Assembly (NCBI GenBank): GCA_016872645.1
Contig: VGZH01000019.1
Location: forward strand, 1 to 64,000
Length of the DNA: 64,000 bases
DNA from: Planctomycetota bacterium
Lineage (GTDB): Bacteria; Planctomycetota; Planctomycetia; Planctomycetales; Planctomycetaceae
Reading direction: 5' to 3'
The notes under the pieces were generated by a model, which made no database searches, was not told where the DNA came from, and saw only the letters and a list, made by a program, of their open reading frames with translations. Below, piece after piece: positions 1 to 12,420 of the stretch (positions are counted from its first letter, which is position 1; the number at the start of each line of letters is the position of its first letter). The translations under genes and the position numbers were made by a program.

Positions 1-2253
1 GAACCGTTTCGCATCTACGCACCCGCACCCAAGACGCAAACGCTTTGGATCGTGGACGCCGTTCCCAAGGAGGACGGTGGGTTAGAACTGAAGGCGTCCC
101 ACAAGCAGGACCTCGGATTCAAAAGCTATGTCATCGCCGCGCATCCGGAGAAGCCGCTGCTCTATATCGCGGGCGGAGGAGGAGAACGTGGCAAGGTGCC
201 GGGCGCTGTGGTCACTTTGGCGAAAGACGGCACCTACGCCAGCCACCAGCGTGTCGACCTGAACGACGATGCCGCCTATCTCAGTCTCGACCGCAGCGGG
301 GCGTTTCTCTTCGGTGTCAGCTACGGAAATGGGCGGCTGAATGTCTATCGTCTGGATCAAGACGGACTGCCGGGAAAGGCCGTGGCGACGATTGATGAAG
401 GGAAGAAGGAAGCTCATTGCGTCCTGATCTCGCCCGACAACAAGTTCCTCTACATCCCCTATGTGAAAGGCAACCTGGCACTTTTCCAATACCGCTTCGA
501 TGCGACCGCGGGGACGGTCACGCCGCTCGCTCCGGCCAATGCGAATCCACCGGTCGGCACCGGCCCGCGGCACCTCGTCTACCACCCCAAGCTGCCGATG
601 GTCTATTTCACGAACGAGCAAGGCATCGGCCTTTCCACTTATGAGCGGCGTGCGGACGGTCAGCTGGCTCTGAAGCAAGACATTCCGATCCTGCCCGAGG
701 GAATGTCGAAGGAGGGCCTCAGTGCTTCCGACCTGGAGATTACACCGGACGGCAAATTCATCTTCGCCGGACTGCGCGGACACACCCAGGATTTTGATCG
801 GATCGCCCGCTACCGAGTGCGCGACGACGGGCAGGCCGAGTTGCTCGGGCTGACCCAGGCGGACAAGATTCCATGGGGACTGGCGCTGTCACCGGACGGC
901 AAGTATCTGCTCGTCTCCGCCTTCACCGGTGCGACGCTGACGGCCTATCGGATCACGACCGAAGGCGGATTGGAGAAAGCGGCGAGCCTGCCGTGGGACG
1001 CGGAAGTTTTTGACCTCATCACTCTCAAGGCGGCCTCCTCCGCTGCCGCTGGTCTCTCGGGGATCAAGTCACGCTCCGATCTCGATGCGGTCATCGCCGC
1101 CACGACCGATGCGGCGTTGAAGCAGGCGCTCACCGATCACGCCGATGCCATCCTCGCCGCCGCCGAGCGACATCCGCATGTCGAAGCCGTCATCCGCACG
1201 ATTCAAAAGGCACCGGGCTCGTTCACGACAATCAACACAACACCCGAGGCCCTGAAGAAGGCCGCGGGCGGTGACATCGCGATCTTCGACACACTGACGC
1301 AGATCAGCACCAACATCCTCGGCGGTAAGGCCCACGATCATCGCAAGGAAAGCGAAGACCCCTACAACGCCGCCTTCATCGAACACCTCGGACACATTTC
1401 CTCGCTGGAGTCGGTCAAGTTGGAGGCATCCGGAATCCAAGACGCTTGGGTGGCTCCGCTGCTCAAGCTCAAGAAGTTGAAGAGCCTGAGCGTGAGCGGC
1501 TTTGGCAGACTCGGTGATGCCAGCTTGGCTCAGTTCCAACAACTCTCCGAATGTCCGGACCTCACGAATCTCGAACTGGCCTATTTTGGCAAAGCCACCG
1601 ACACGGGCTGGGAACAGCTCGCGGGCCTGAAGAACCTCGAGTCCTTCACGCCACGAGGCGCAGGATACCCTGGCCATTTCTTCGCGAAGTTCGAGGGCTG
1701 GACCAAGCTCAAGCGGATCAACTTCCATAGTAACGGCCTGGATGACGAAGGGTTCGGATACGTCTGCGATCGCTTTCCCAACCTGGAGTTCATCAAGTTG
1801 TGGCACTCGAAGCTCCTCACGGATGCCAGCGCCGAGCACCTCAAAAAGCTGAAGAAGCTGACGGGCATTGAAATCAGTTGCTCCAAGGCCACCGCCGGCT
1901 TGGTCAAGCATCTGCGTGAGTTGCCGATGGAGTACGTGGCCCTCGAATACGGCGTGAACGCTCCGGCCGCCGACGCCATCGACACAGTCAAAGCCATTCC
2001 CACGCTGCGTCGGCTCAAGCTGTCGGGCAATCCTCTCACCGACGCCAATCTCACCGCGCTCGCCGGCGCGACGCAGCTCACCGAGTTGTCCTTTCATGTC
2101 AGCGACCTGCCCGACGAGCGACTCCCGCAGTTGAAGGCTTTTTCCTTCCTGAAGTCTCTGCGCATCGATTCACCCAAGAAGCCTCTCAGCCCGGAGACTC
2201 AGGCGAAAGTCAAAGCGTTGGTGCCGAAGGTCGAAGTCACCTTCAGCAACTGA
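1..2253 (+). CDS. Lactonase-type beta-propeller fused to leucine-rich repeats (5' end outside window)
   Basis: The frame is open from base 1, so the visible 750 residues lack their N-terminus; the GTG at 52 is internal. Residues about 1-337 show blade-like repeats such as VLISPDNKFLYIPYVKGN and LALSPDGKYLLVSAFTG, typical of the seven-bladed lactonase/YVTN propeller family (6-phosphogluconolactonase-like). Residues about 345-460 form an Ala-rich, probably helical linker. Residues about 464-735 carry at least eight irregular leucine-rich repeats of the kind LKKLKSLSVSGFGRLGD and TLRRLKLSGNPLTDANLTAL. The propeller may be enzymatic or a binding scaffold; no catalytic residue can be assigned from sequence alone. 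LRRs usually mediate protein binding. It lies 43 bp upstream of a secreted protein and is co-directional with the exported-protein block. The fold call is fairly sure; the function is not known. Confidence 0.8.
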   Translation, partial: EPFRIYAPAPKTQTLWIVDAVPKEDGGLELKASHKQDLGFKSYVIAAHPEKPLLYIAGGGGERGKVPGAVVTLAKDGTYASHQRVDLNDDAAYLSLDRSGAFLFGVSYGNGRLNVYRLDQDGLPGKAVATIDEGKKEAHCVLISPDNKFLYIPYVKGNLALFQYRFDATAGTVTPLAPANANPPVGTGPRHLVYHPKLPMVYFTNEQGIGLSTYERRADGQLALKQDIPILPEGMSKEGLSASDLEITPDGKFIFAGLRGHTQDFDRIARYRVRDDGQAELLGLTQADKIPWGLALSPDGKYLLVSAFTGATLTAYRITTEGGLEKAASLPWDAEVFDLITLKAASSAAAGLSGIKSRSDLDAVIAATTDAALKQALTDHADAILAAAERHPHVEAVIRTIQKAPGSFTTINTTPEALKKAAGGDIAIFDTLTQISTNILGGKAHDHRKESEDPYNAAFIEHLGHISSLESVKLEASGIQDAWVAPLLKLKKLKSLSVSGFGRLGDASLAQFQQLSECPDLTNLELAYFGKATDTGWEQLAGLKNLESFTPRGAGYPGHFFAKFEGWTKLKRINFHSNGLDDEGFGYVCDRFPNLEFIKLWHSKLLTDASAEHLKKLKKLTGIEISCSKATAGLVKHLRELPMEYVALEYGVNAPAADAIDTVKAIPTLRRLKLSGNPLTDANLTALAGATQLTELSFHVSDLPDERLPQLKAFSFLKSLRIDSPKKPLSPETQAKVKALVPKVEVTFSN

Positions 2254-2296
2254 TGCGAATCTCGTTTGCGTTACTCCGAACCAGGAACCAACACCG

Positions 2297-3541
2297 ATGC
2301 GATCCTTGATCTTCTGCTGTTGTTTCATCTCGTTCGCCGTCCTCCACGCCGAGGACAAGCCCCGATTCCGCACCGATGCGGACGGTCCCGTCACGGGCGA
2401 GCCGAAGAAAAAGAATCCGAAATCCCAGAAGCCCGACGACAAGCCAGATTGGTATCAGCTTGTCGATGGCGAGTTCCCGCCCGAGGGCTCGGCACACGCG
2501 GTCTCGGGCGAGTTGATTCAGGTCGATCATCTGGAACGCCGGTTTCAGATTCGAGTGGATCGCAACGACAGCCAGGATCGTGGCGTGATGGACCTGCCGC
2601 TGGAGGCCGGGATGCTGCCATACGGGTCGATCTGGTATCACGGCGCGCCGGCCGCGTTGCAGGATGTTCCGCTCGGCACGCATCTGCACGGCCTGTTTTA
2701 TCTGGCCGCTCCCGACGACAAGACGCCGCTGCCCGAGACAAGCAATAACCGAAAGTCGCCCGAATGGCAGTTCCGTCGCTGTCTGCGACTCGAGGACGAC
2801 TTCACGTTTCACTCGAAACAGAAGCAACTGTGGAAAGTTGAAAGCGTGGATCTCGACAAGAAGAAACTCAGCGTCACGCTGATCGAAAACGGCCAGTCTG
2901 TCGGCGATGGCAAGGCGAAGACTTTCGATTTACAGAGCAGTACGCGGGTGTTCCAAGGCCACGGCTTCGGTACGTTGAAGTCGCTGCAAGCCGGGCAGAC
3001 CGTGCTCTTCAACATCACATGGGCCACGCTCTACGGCCCGGGGCGCATCACGGCCATCTGGCTCGACGAGCAAAGTCGTTCGCTGGCGACCGAGCATCAA
3101 CGGGAGACGCATCGCGGCCACATCCGCGATCGAGGCCTCGCCGGCTACGTGACCGCCGTGAACGACAAGCAGCGGCTCGTCACGATTACGTTCTTCGACG
3201 GTGTGGATTCCCAACTCTTTGCGGAACTCAAGGGCATCAACGAGGAGACGCAAGGCTGGCCGTTCTCCTTTCCCGAAGACGATCCGAAGGCGCCCAAGGG
3301 TGGCATCGCCGTCTCGCGGGAATGCCTGATGACCTACGACCCGGTCAACGATCGCAAAGGGGGGAACATCATCGAGTTCGCCAAGGTCCCCGCGGCTCCC
3401 GGCTGCAGCGGCGTGCAGATCAAAGTGAAATGCGGCATGTTGCTCGAAGGCTACCGCCCGAAGCGCGTCGTGCGATTCTACCCTGCCACATGGAAAGTTG
3501 AGGCCCTGCCGCAGGAAGAACGTTTCGAGGGCCGCGAGTAG
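2297..3541 (+). CDS. Secreted protein of unknown function with three related beta segments
   Basis: This 414-aa protein begins with a clear signal peptide (MRSLIFCCCFISFAVLHA, cleavage near residue 18), then a lysine/proline-rich linker (residues about 30-50). Three stretches resemble one another: SGELIQVDHLERRFQIRVDR, WKVESVDLDKKKLSVTLIEN and GYVTAVNDKQRLVTITFFDG. Each has a V-x-x-V-D turn flanked by strands, which suggests repeated small beta-barrel or hairpin modules. I do not recognise a characterised family. It follows the lactonase/LRR gene by 43 bp and precedes a PSD1 gene, so periplasmic or surface location is likely. It lacks CxxCH motifs, so it is not one of the cytochrome-like neighbours. 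The start is the ATG directly before the signal peptide. Confidence 0.75.
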   Translation: MRSLIFCCCFISFAVLHAEDKPRFRTDADGPVTGEPKKKNPKSQKPDDKPDWYQLVDGEFPPEGSAHAVSGELIQVDHLERRFQIRVDRNDSQDRGVMDLPLEAGMLPYGSIWYHGAPAALQDVPLGTHLHGLFYLAAPDDKTPLPETSNNRKSPEWQFRRCLRLEDDFTFHSKQKQLWKVESVDLDKKKLSVTLIENGQSVGDGKAKTFDLQSSTRVFQGHGFGTLKSLQAGQTVLFNITWATLYGPGRITAIWLDEQSRSLATEHQRETHRGHIRDRGLAGYVTAVNDKQRLVTITFFDGVDSQLFAELKGINEETQGWPFSFPEDDPKAPKGGIAVSRECLMTYDPVNDRKGGNIIEFAKVPAAPGCSGVQIKVKCGMLLEGYRPKRVVRFYPATWKVEALPQEERFEGRE

Positions 3542-3558
3542 AGCCCCGTGCTATTATA

Positions 3559-3634
3559 GGTTCTCGGTTTACAACACATGGTTCTTGAGCCAGCCCGGCG
3601 AACAAAGAACTACGAACCAAGCACCACGAACGAA
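3559..3634. repeat. Inverted heptamer-array element, unit related to GAACCAA (locus A)
   Basis: The left arm 3559-3586 reads as 7-bp steps GGTTCTC, GGTTTAC, AACACAT, GGTTCTT. The right arm 3600-3634 reads GAACAAA, GAACTAC, GAACCAA, GCACCAC, GAACGAA. The arms are roughly reverse-complementary and could fold into an imperfect hairpin. The element fills the gap between the secreted-protein gene and the PSD1 gene and ends 4 bp before the PSD1 ATG. The same unit recurs at 14884-14976. Confidence 0.75.
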
Positions 3635-3638
3635 TGAC

Positions 3639-6176
3639 ATGAAACCTTCCTCCATCGCAATCCTGTTCCTCTCTGCCACCGCGTACATAGCCTTCGCTCT
3701 CGATCCGCATCTGGTCACATCGAGTTTCGGTGAAGACCGACAAGCTCCGACTCAAGAGCAGCTCAACTTCTTCGAGTCGAAGATTCGTCCGGTGCTGGTG
3801 ACGCATTGCTACGAGTGCCATTCGGCGGATTCGAAAATTGTGCAGGGCAGGTTGCGGCTGGATTCGCGCGAGGGGGTGCTCAAGGGGGGCGACACGGGCG
3901 CTGTCCTTCAACCCGGAAAGCCTGAGAAGAGCTTGCTCATCAAAGCGTTGCGGCATGACGGGATTGAGATGCCGCCGAAAGGAAAATTGTCGGCGTCGGT
4001 GATTAAGGATTTTGAGACATGGATCGCGATGGGAGCGCCCGATCCGCGAGTTGCCAAAGAATCAAAAGTCGCACGCACGATCGACATCGAAGAGGGCCGC
4101 AAGCATTGGTCGTTTCGGCCTGTCGCCAATCCGGCCGTGCCCGGAGTGAAAGACGAGTCGTGGCCCATCGATCCGCTCGATCGGTTTGTGTTGGCGCGAT
4201 TGGAAGCGAGCGGGTTGCGACCCGTGGCTGACGCCGACCGTTACGCCTGGCTGCGGCGCGTGAGTCTGGATCTGACCGGTCTGCCACCGACGCCCGCGGA
4301 GATCGACGCGTTCGTCCGCGATAACTCGCCGCGTGCCTGTGAGACCGTCGTCGATCGTTTGCTCAAGTCGCGTGCATTCGGCGAGCGCTGGGCCCGGCAT
4401 TGGCTCGATCTGACCGGCTATGCCGACATGATCGGCACGTCAAACAACGTCTTCGCGGAGCACGCCTGGCGGTATCGCGATTACTTGATCGAGGCGTTTC
4501 ATCAGGACAAGCCGTTCGACCGTTTCGTGCGAGAACAGATCGCGGGCGACCTGATGCCCGCCGAGTCTCCGCAACGGCGAGCCGAACAAATCACTGCGAC
4601 CGGGTTCCTGATGGTCGGCGATGTCGAGATCGTCGAGCCTGATAAAGCGAAGATGGAAGCCGATCACATCGACACGCAGGTCGCGAAGATCGGCACCGCG
4701 TTTCTTGGCATGACGCTCAACTGTGTCCGCTGTCACGATCACAAGTTCGACCCGATCGGACTGCCCGATTACTACGGAATTGCGGGCATGCTGCGCAGCT
4801 CGCCCGCGACGCACAAGATTCCGTTCGGCGTCTGGAGCCTGCTTAATTCGACCGAGTTGCCGGAGACACCGGAGCAACTCGTCGCGAGGCAAAAGCTCGA
4901 AGCCGAACAGGCGGAGAAACTCGCGGCGCTGAAGGCCGAGCGGGAGAAGTTGCAGGCGGAAAAGAAAGAGGTCGAGAGCCAGCTTGCGCTTCCCGAGAAC
5001 ACGGACTCTCGCGGAGCGAAAGCCGACATTGAAAAACGCCGCGACGAGATTGCTGAGCAACTCAAGAAACTCGGCCCGGCGATTCAGCATGCGGAGTTCT
5101 TCGCATCGAAGGTGCCGAAAGCCTTCGCGATGCGCGACGGTGAGACACCCGCAGACATGCCGATCTACATTCGTGGCAATCCCTACGCTCCCGGTGCAGT
5201 CATTCCGCGCGGGACAGTCCGCGTGGCCTCGTGGGACAAGTTCTCCGCGATTCCTGCCGGGCAGAGTGGTCGATTGCAGCTCGCCGATTGGCTGGCCGAC
5301 AAACGCAATTCGCTCACGCCGCGAGTCACGGTCAATCGCATCTGGCAAAAGCTGTTCGGCGAGGGACTGGTTCGGAGCGTCGATTACTTCGGCACGCGCG
5401 GTGAGACGCCCTCGCATCCCGAATTGCTCGATCATCTCGCGACGCGGTTCATGCAGGACGGTTGGTCGCAGAAGCAGTTGATCCGCTCGATCGTGCTGAG
5501 CCGAACCTATCGCCTGAGCAGCACCAACAACGCAGCCGCGATGCAGGTCGATCCCGACAACCGCTTGCTGTGGCGAATGAATCGTCAACGACTCGATGCC
5601 GAAGCGCTGCGCGATCAACTGCTCGCTGTCAGCGGCGAACTCAAGCAAAGCAACGGCGGCCCGGCGCTCGTTCTGGAAGACGTCGAAAACTGCGGCGCAC
5701 TCACGCAGCAGGGAGTGAACCCGCCGAACTACACGCATCGGAAACCGCGCGCGGGGGAAGAGTTCTTACGCACGATCTACCTGCCGGTGATGCGGACCAA
5801 CACCGCGACGAACGACCGGCTGCGTTCGTTCTTCGACTTCGTGAACCCGGCTCAAATCGCCGGGCAGCGCAGCCAAACCGTCGTGCCGACGCAATCGCTG
5901 TTCGTGATGAACAACGACCTCTTCCGCCAGCGAGCGAAAGCGCTGGCCGATCAACTCATCGCCGCCGCACCGCAACCCGACGCACGCCTCAATCAACTCT
6001 GGCTGCGAGTCTGCAACCGCCCCCTCACTCCGCCTGAGCGTGACGATGCACTGGCCTTCCTCAGGCAACTCGGGGAGTCCCTAGAAACCAAAGACGCCGC
6101 CGCGCGCGAGTCACTTCTCTGGACCGAACTGTGCCACAGCCTGCTGTCGTCGAATGAGTTTGTGTTTCGAATCTGA
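3639..6176 (+). CDS. PSCyt1-PSCyt2-PSD1 (DUF1549/DUF1553) cytochrome-like protein
   Basis: This 845-aa protein has the planctomycete order of domains. A signal-like N-terminus (MKPSSIAILFLSATAYIAFA) is followed by a PSCyt1 c-type-cytochrome-like segment with VTHCYECHS, a PSCyt2/DUF1549 domain (WSFRPVANP through LTGLPPTPAEIDAFV), and a second heme-type motif NCVRCHDHKFDP. A Glu/Lys-rich coiled coil lies at about residues 410-480. The C-terminal PSD1/DUF1553 domain contains VTVNRIWQKLFGEGLVRS and HPELLDHLATRF. Two CxxCH motifs imply covalent heme and export. The family's substrate is unproven; these proteins are often linked to polysaccharide use and are usually paired with DUF1501 proteins. 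I chose the ATG at 3639 because it begins the signal peptide; the TTG at 3498 would add residues encoded by the locus A repeat. Confidence 0.9.
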   Translation: MKPSSIAILFLSATAYIAFALDPHLVTSSFGEDRQAPTQEQLNFFESKIRPVLVTHCYECHSADSKIVQGRLRLDSREGVLKGGDTGAVLQPGKPEKSLLIKALRHDGIEMPPKGKLSASVIKDFETWIAMGAPDPRVAKESKVARTIDIEEGRKHWSFRPVANPAVPGVKDESWPIDPLDRFVLARLEASGLRPVADADRYAWLRRVSLDLTGLPPTPAEIDAFVRDNSPRACETVVDRLLKSRAFGERWARHWLDLTGYADMIGTSNNVFAEHAWRYRDYLIEAFHQDKPFDRFVREQIAGDLMPAESPQRRAEQITATGFLMVGDVEIVEPDKAKMEADHIDTQVAKIGTAFLGMTLNCVRCHDHKFDPIGLPDYYGIAGMLRSSPATHKIPFGVWSLLNSTELPETPEQLVARQKLEAEQAEKLAALKAEREKLQAEKKEVESQLALPENTDSRGAKADIEKRRDEIAEQLKKLGPAIQHAEFFASKVPKAFAMRDGETPADMPIYIRGNPYAPGAVIPRGTVRVASWDKFSAIPAGQSGRLQLADWLADKRNSLTPRVTVNRIWQKLFGEGLVRSVDYFGTRGETPSHPELLDHLATRFMQDGWSQKQLIRSIVLSRTYRLSSTNNAAAMQVDPDNRLLWRMNRQRLDAEALRDQLLAVSGELKQSNGGPALVLEDVENCGALTQQGVNPPNYTHRKPRAGEEFLRTIYLPVMRTNTATNDRLRSFFDFVNPAQIAGQRSQTVVPTQSLFVMNNDLFRQRAKALADQLIAAAPQPDARLNQLWLRVCNRPLTPPERDDALAFLRQLGESLETKDAAARESLLWTELCHSLLSSNEFVFRI

Positions 6177-6177
6177 A

Positions 6178-6259
6178 ACAGTGAGCCGAACGCGCTAGCG
6201 TCGGGCCGTATCAGAACACGCCGCGCACAAGCCCGAAGCTAGTGCCGATGGCTCACTGT
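6178..6259. repeat. Imperfect inverted repeat of the CTAGC-core family (copy 1)
   Basis: The arms are 6178-6206 and 6231-6259. Both outer ends are exact (ACAGTGAGCC against GGCTCACTGT), and both arms contain a CTAGC core and a CGGGC inner end. The element starts 2 bp after the PSD1 stop and would form a long hairpin in the gap before the next PSD1 gene. A second, diverged copy is at 10719-10799, so this is a dispersed family and not a chance hairpin. It may also act as a terminator or mRNA-stabilising structure. Confidence 0.75.
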
Positions 6260-6294
6260 CGCCTAAGACCACAAGCTTGGAGCACCCCGGCAAC

Positions 6295-9217
<2,923 letters not shown>

Positions 9218-9228
<11 letters not shown>

Positions 9229-10651
9229 TCCCTTCTTTCGATGCGCTGGAGGACGTGCCCTCCACGCGCCGGCCCGCCGTGATTTCATCTACGGTCTGGG
9301 GGCGAGCCTCGGCAGTGTCGCTTTGACTTCCTTGCTCGCCGAGGAAACGAAGGCCCCTGCGCCGGCTCAAACGAATAGTCACTTCTCAAACTCCAAGGCC
9401 AAGAACGTCATCTTCCTCCTGATGGAAGGTGGACCTTCGCACATCGACACGTTCGATCCAAAACCGGTGTTGGAGAAGCTGCATCTCAAGGAGTTCGTCC
9501 GCGAAGGGAAGCAGAAGTCGGCGATGGAGAGCGGCAAGCGGTACTACGTGCAGAGTCCCTTCAAGTTCATCAAGGCCGGTCAGAGCGGCGCGGACATGGC
9601 GGAGAACTGGTCGCATCTCGCAAAAGTGGCCGATGACATCTGCTTCTTCCGCGGTTGCACCGTCGACAGCGTGAATCATCCGACCGCCATGTATCAGATG
9701 AATTGCGGCAACCGTTTCGGAGGCGATCCGGGCATCGGTGCGTGGGTGAACTACGGGCTCGGCTCGATGAATCAGGATCTGCCCGGCTTCATCGTTCTGC
9801 CGGAGGTGAGCTATCCGCAGGGGGGCGCGGCGAACTGGAGCAACGGGTACTTGCCCGCCCGTTTTCAAGGCACGCCGCTCCGTCCCAAGGGCTCGCCGAT
9901 TCTCGATCTCACGCCCGGTGAAGGAGTCACCCCCGAGCATCAGCGGAAGAACCTCGATCTGTTGGCCAAGCTGAATGCCGGGCACGCCGCCGAGCATCCC
10001 GGTCACGACGAGCTGAACGCCCGCATGGACAATTACGAACTCGCGTTCCGCATGCAGATGCAGGTCCCCGAGGTGCTCGATCTCTCCAGAGAGGATGCTC
10101 GGACGAAGGACCTTTACGGCATCGGCCAGGAGGGCACCGACTCGTTTGGCCGCAAGTGCCTGCTGGCCCGCAAGCTCGTCGAGAAAGGGGTCCGCTTCGT
10201 GCAACTTTACAACGGCTCGTGGGACAGCCACGACTACATCGAGCGGGCGCATGGCAATCTCGTCCGAGGAGTGGACCGACCCATTGCGGCGCTGATCACC
10301 GATCTCAAGCAGCGCGGGTTGCTCGACAGCACTCTGATCGTCTGGTGCGGCGAGTTCGGTCGCACGCCCGACAACGGCGTCCGCGGAGGAATCGCTTACG
10401 GCCGCGATCACAACCCCAACGCCATGACGATCTGGCTTGCCGGCGGAGGCTGCAACGCCGGTCACACGATCGGCGCGACCGACGAACGGGGCATGGAAGC
10501 CGTCGAAGGCAAAGCGCACGTCCGAGATTTCCATGTCACCTTGCTGCGGCTTCTTGGCCTCGACGACAACAAGCTGACGTTCTACCACGCCGGCCGCTTT
10601 AAGCAGCTCAGCCAATTCGGCGGCCAAGTCATTAAGGGTTTGATAGGATGA
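9218..10651 (+). CDS. DUF1501 protein, Tat-exported, partner of the upstream PSD1 protein
   Basis: This 477-aa DUF1501 protein belongs to a family with a sulfatase/alkaline-phosphatase-like fold. The N-terminus contains a twin-arginine signal (ARRDFIYGLGASLGSVALTS). Family motifs follow: NVIFLLMEGGPSHIDTFDPK near residue 60, FIVLPEVSYPQGG in the middle, and near the C-terminus IVWCGEFGRTPDNG with a conserved Glu and Arg. The start overlaps the PSD1 gene by 11 bp; an in-frame ATG at 9206 is an alternative that adds four residues. The overlap and the usual PSD1-DUF1501 pairing in planctomycetes argue for co-translation and a joint extracytoplasmic function. The biochemical activity of DUF1501 proteins is not established. 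Confidence 0.9.
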
Positions 10652-10691
10652 GGAGTCGAACAGCCAAAAGCGGCATGGACGCGAGAGGCAG

Positions 10692-10710
10692 GACGGTCTT
10701 TCAGACCGTC
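10692..10710. repeat. Perfect short hairpin GACGGTCT-TTC-AGACCGTC
   Basis: An 8-bp perfect stem with a TTC loop lies 40 bp after a DUF1501 stop. It could act as a transcription terminator, although no T-run follows. It resembles hairpins at 12323-12361 and 32782-32831 that also contain GTCTGTC or GGCTGT-type stems, and immediately precedes a CTAGC-family inverted repeat. Confidence 0.6.
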
Positions 10711-10718
10711 GTTCCGAC

Positions 10719-10799
10719 CGTGAGTCGCACGCGCTAGCGTCGGACCGATATAAGAGAACGCATCCATTTAAACTCGAGACTAGCGTCAACGGTTCACTC
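10719..10799. repeat. Imperfect inverted repeat of the CTAGC-core family (copy 2)
   Basis: The left arm contains GAGTCGCACGCGCTAGCGTC (from 10722) and the right arm GACTAGCGTCAACGGTTCAC (from 10778). The arms share the sequence and arrangement of the 6178-6259 element (GTGAGxCG, CTAGC core, CGGxCCG inner end). It occupies the gap between the two DUF1501 genes. Confidence 0.7.
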
Positions 10800-10815
10800 C
10801 CGGAGACCGAAACTT

Positions 10816-12216
10816 ATGAATCAGCAATTCTCCACCACTCGGCGCCGCATGCTTCAGACGGCCTCGATCGGCTTTGGCGGTATGGCATTGGCGGACATCG
10901 TCCATGCCGCGAGTCGCTCGCAGGCGGCGCGCGGGCCGGGGATGGTGCCGAAGGCGAAGCGGGTGATCTTCCTGTTTATGGCCGGAGGACCATCGCAGCA
11001 CGACCTCTTCCAAGAGAAAAAGTTTCTCGCGGATCGGCATGGTCAGAAGATCGATTCGCCGCTGAGGAAAGAAGTCACGCAGGTCGGCACGGAGAAATTC
11101 CTGGCGCTCGGCACGATGGCTCCCATTCGGCCGCGGGGTGACTCCGGGATGTTGATCTCGGACTTGATGCCGCACCTGTCGAGCGTCGCGGATGACATCT
11201 GCTTGCTGCGCGGGATGAATGCCGACAATCCGCAACATGCCAGTGCCACGAATCAGTTTCACACGGGCGTCTTCACCGAAGTGCGGCCGTCGATGGGAGC
11301 GTGGATCAGTTACGGGCTCGGGACCGAGAACCACAACTTGCCGAGTTTCGTCAGCATTCATGCTCCGGGAGTGAGAACGTATGGCTCGGGCTTTCTTCCG
11401 GCTCAGCATCAAGGTACGCCGCTAACCGTGCCGCTCAACGACAAGACGCTGCCGATCGAGAACCTGCGTAACGCATCGAGCAGCGCGGCGATCCAGAGGC
11501 AACGCCTCGACCTGACGAAGCGACTGAATCAACGGCTGCTCGACGACCTGCACGGCGACGCCAACATGGAAGGGATGATCCAGAACATGGAGCTGGCCTT
11601 TCGCATGCAGACGACCACGCCGCAACTGGTCGATCTGTCGCAGGAGACGCAGGGGACGCTCGATCTGTACGGCATCGGCGGCAAGGAGAGCGACAAGCAT
11701 GGCCGCGCGTGTCTCCTGGCTCGCAAGCTCAGCGAGTCCGGCGTGCGGTTCGTGCAGGTCACGATGGATGGCTGGGACCATCACGGCGACATTCGCGGCA
11801 ACCTGCCGAGACTCTGTCAGCAGACCGATCAACCGGTGGCGGGACTGCTCAAGGACTTGAAGCAGCGCGGCTTGCTCGACGACACGCTGGTGCTGTGGAG
11901 CGGCGAGTTCGGTCGCACGCCGTGGAGCCAGGATCTGAGCGGCACGGCTCCGATCGACAATCACGGTCGCGAGCATCAGCCCGAGAGTTTTTGTGCGTGG
12001 CTGGCGGGCGGCGGCGTGAAAGGGGGCCTGACTTACGGCGAGACCGACCACATGGGCTACCGAGTCATCGAAGGCAAAATCCACATCCACGACCTGCACG
12101 CGACCATGCTGCACCTGCTGGGCATCGACCACACGCAACTCACCTTCAACCAAGTCGGCCGCGACTTCCGCCTGACCGACGTGCATGGCTCGGTCGTGCA
12201 GGAGATCTTGGCGTAA
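10816..12216 (+). CDS. DUF1501 protein, Tat-exported
   Basis: This 466-aa DUF1501 protein is a paralogue of the one at 9218. Its twin-arginine signal is TTRRRMLQTASIGFGGMALA. Family motifs are RVIFLFMAGGPSQHDLFQEK, SFVSIHAPGVRTYGSGFLPA, and VLWSGEFGRTPWSQ followed by DNHGREHQPESFCAWLAGGG. The gene follows the CTAGC-family repeat by 16 bp and precedes the DUF1592-type gene, a common pairing in planctomycetes (DUF1501 with DUF1587/1592/1588/1585 proteins). An exported protein acting with its cytochrome-like neighbour is inferred; the reaction is unknown. Confidence 0.9.
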   Translation: MNQQFSTTRRRMLQTASIGFGGMALADIVHAASRSQAARGPGMVPKAKRVIFLFMAGGPSQHDLFQEKKFLADRHGQKIDSPLRKEVTQVGTEKFLALGTMAPIRPRGDSGMLISDLMPHLSSVADDICLLRGMNADNPQHASATNQFHTGVFTEVRPSMGAWISYGLGTENHNLPSFVSIHAPGVRTYGSGFLPAQHQGTPLTVPLNDKTLPIENLRNASSSAAIQRQRLDLTKRLNQRLLDDLHGDANMEGMIQNMELAFRMQTTTPQLVDLSQETQGTLDLYGIGGKESDKHGRACLLARKLSESGVRFVQVTMDGWDHHGDIRGNLPRLCQQTDQPVAGLLKDLKQRGLLDDTLVLWSGEFGRTPWSQDLSGTAPIDNHGREHQPESFCAWLAGGGVKGGLTYGETDHMGYRVIEGKIHIHDLHATMLHLLGIDHTQLTFNQVGRDFRLTDVHGSVVQEILA

Positions 12217-12322
12217 AGGGGTTGCGCAGTTCCGTAACGATCCTCATTTCGCTTGTGGCAAGCGGGGGGAGCGGTCAAATACAGCGCCGTCACTCCTGAG
12301 GCAAGCGTGTATTGGATGTCTG

Positions 12323-12361
12323 GACTTCCGGTCTGTTGCGCCGATCGACGGACTGGAAGTC
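12323..12361. repeat. Inverted repeat GACTTCCGGTCTGT / ACGGACTGGAAGTC
   Basis: Two 14-bp arms (12323-12336 and 12348-12361) are complementary at 12 of 14 positions with an 11-bp loop. It lies in the 204-bp gap before the DUF1592-type gene. The right arm and its flank (ACTGGAAGTCTGTCG) resemble the hairpin at 32812-32831 (GGCTGGGAAGTCTGTCG), which suggests another small dispersed family. Confidence 0.6.
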
Positions 12362-12420
12362 TGTCGTACACAAGAGGCGCGGAAGACTCGCTGAAGTCAC
12401 GAAAGAACGATGAAAGATCA

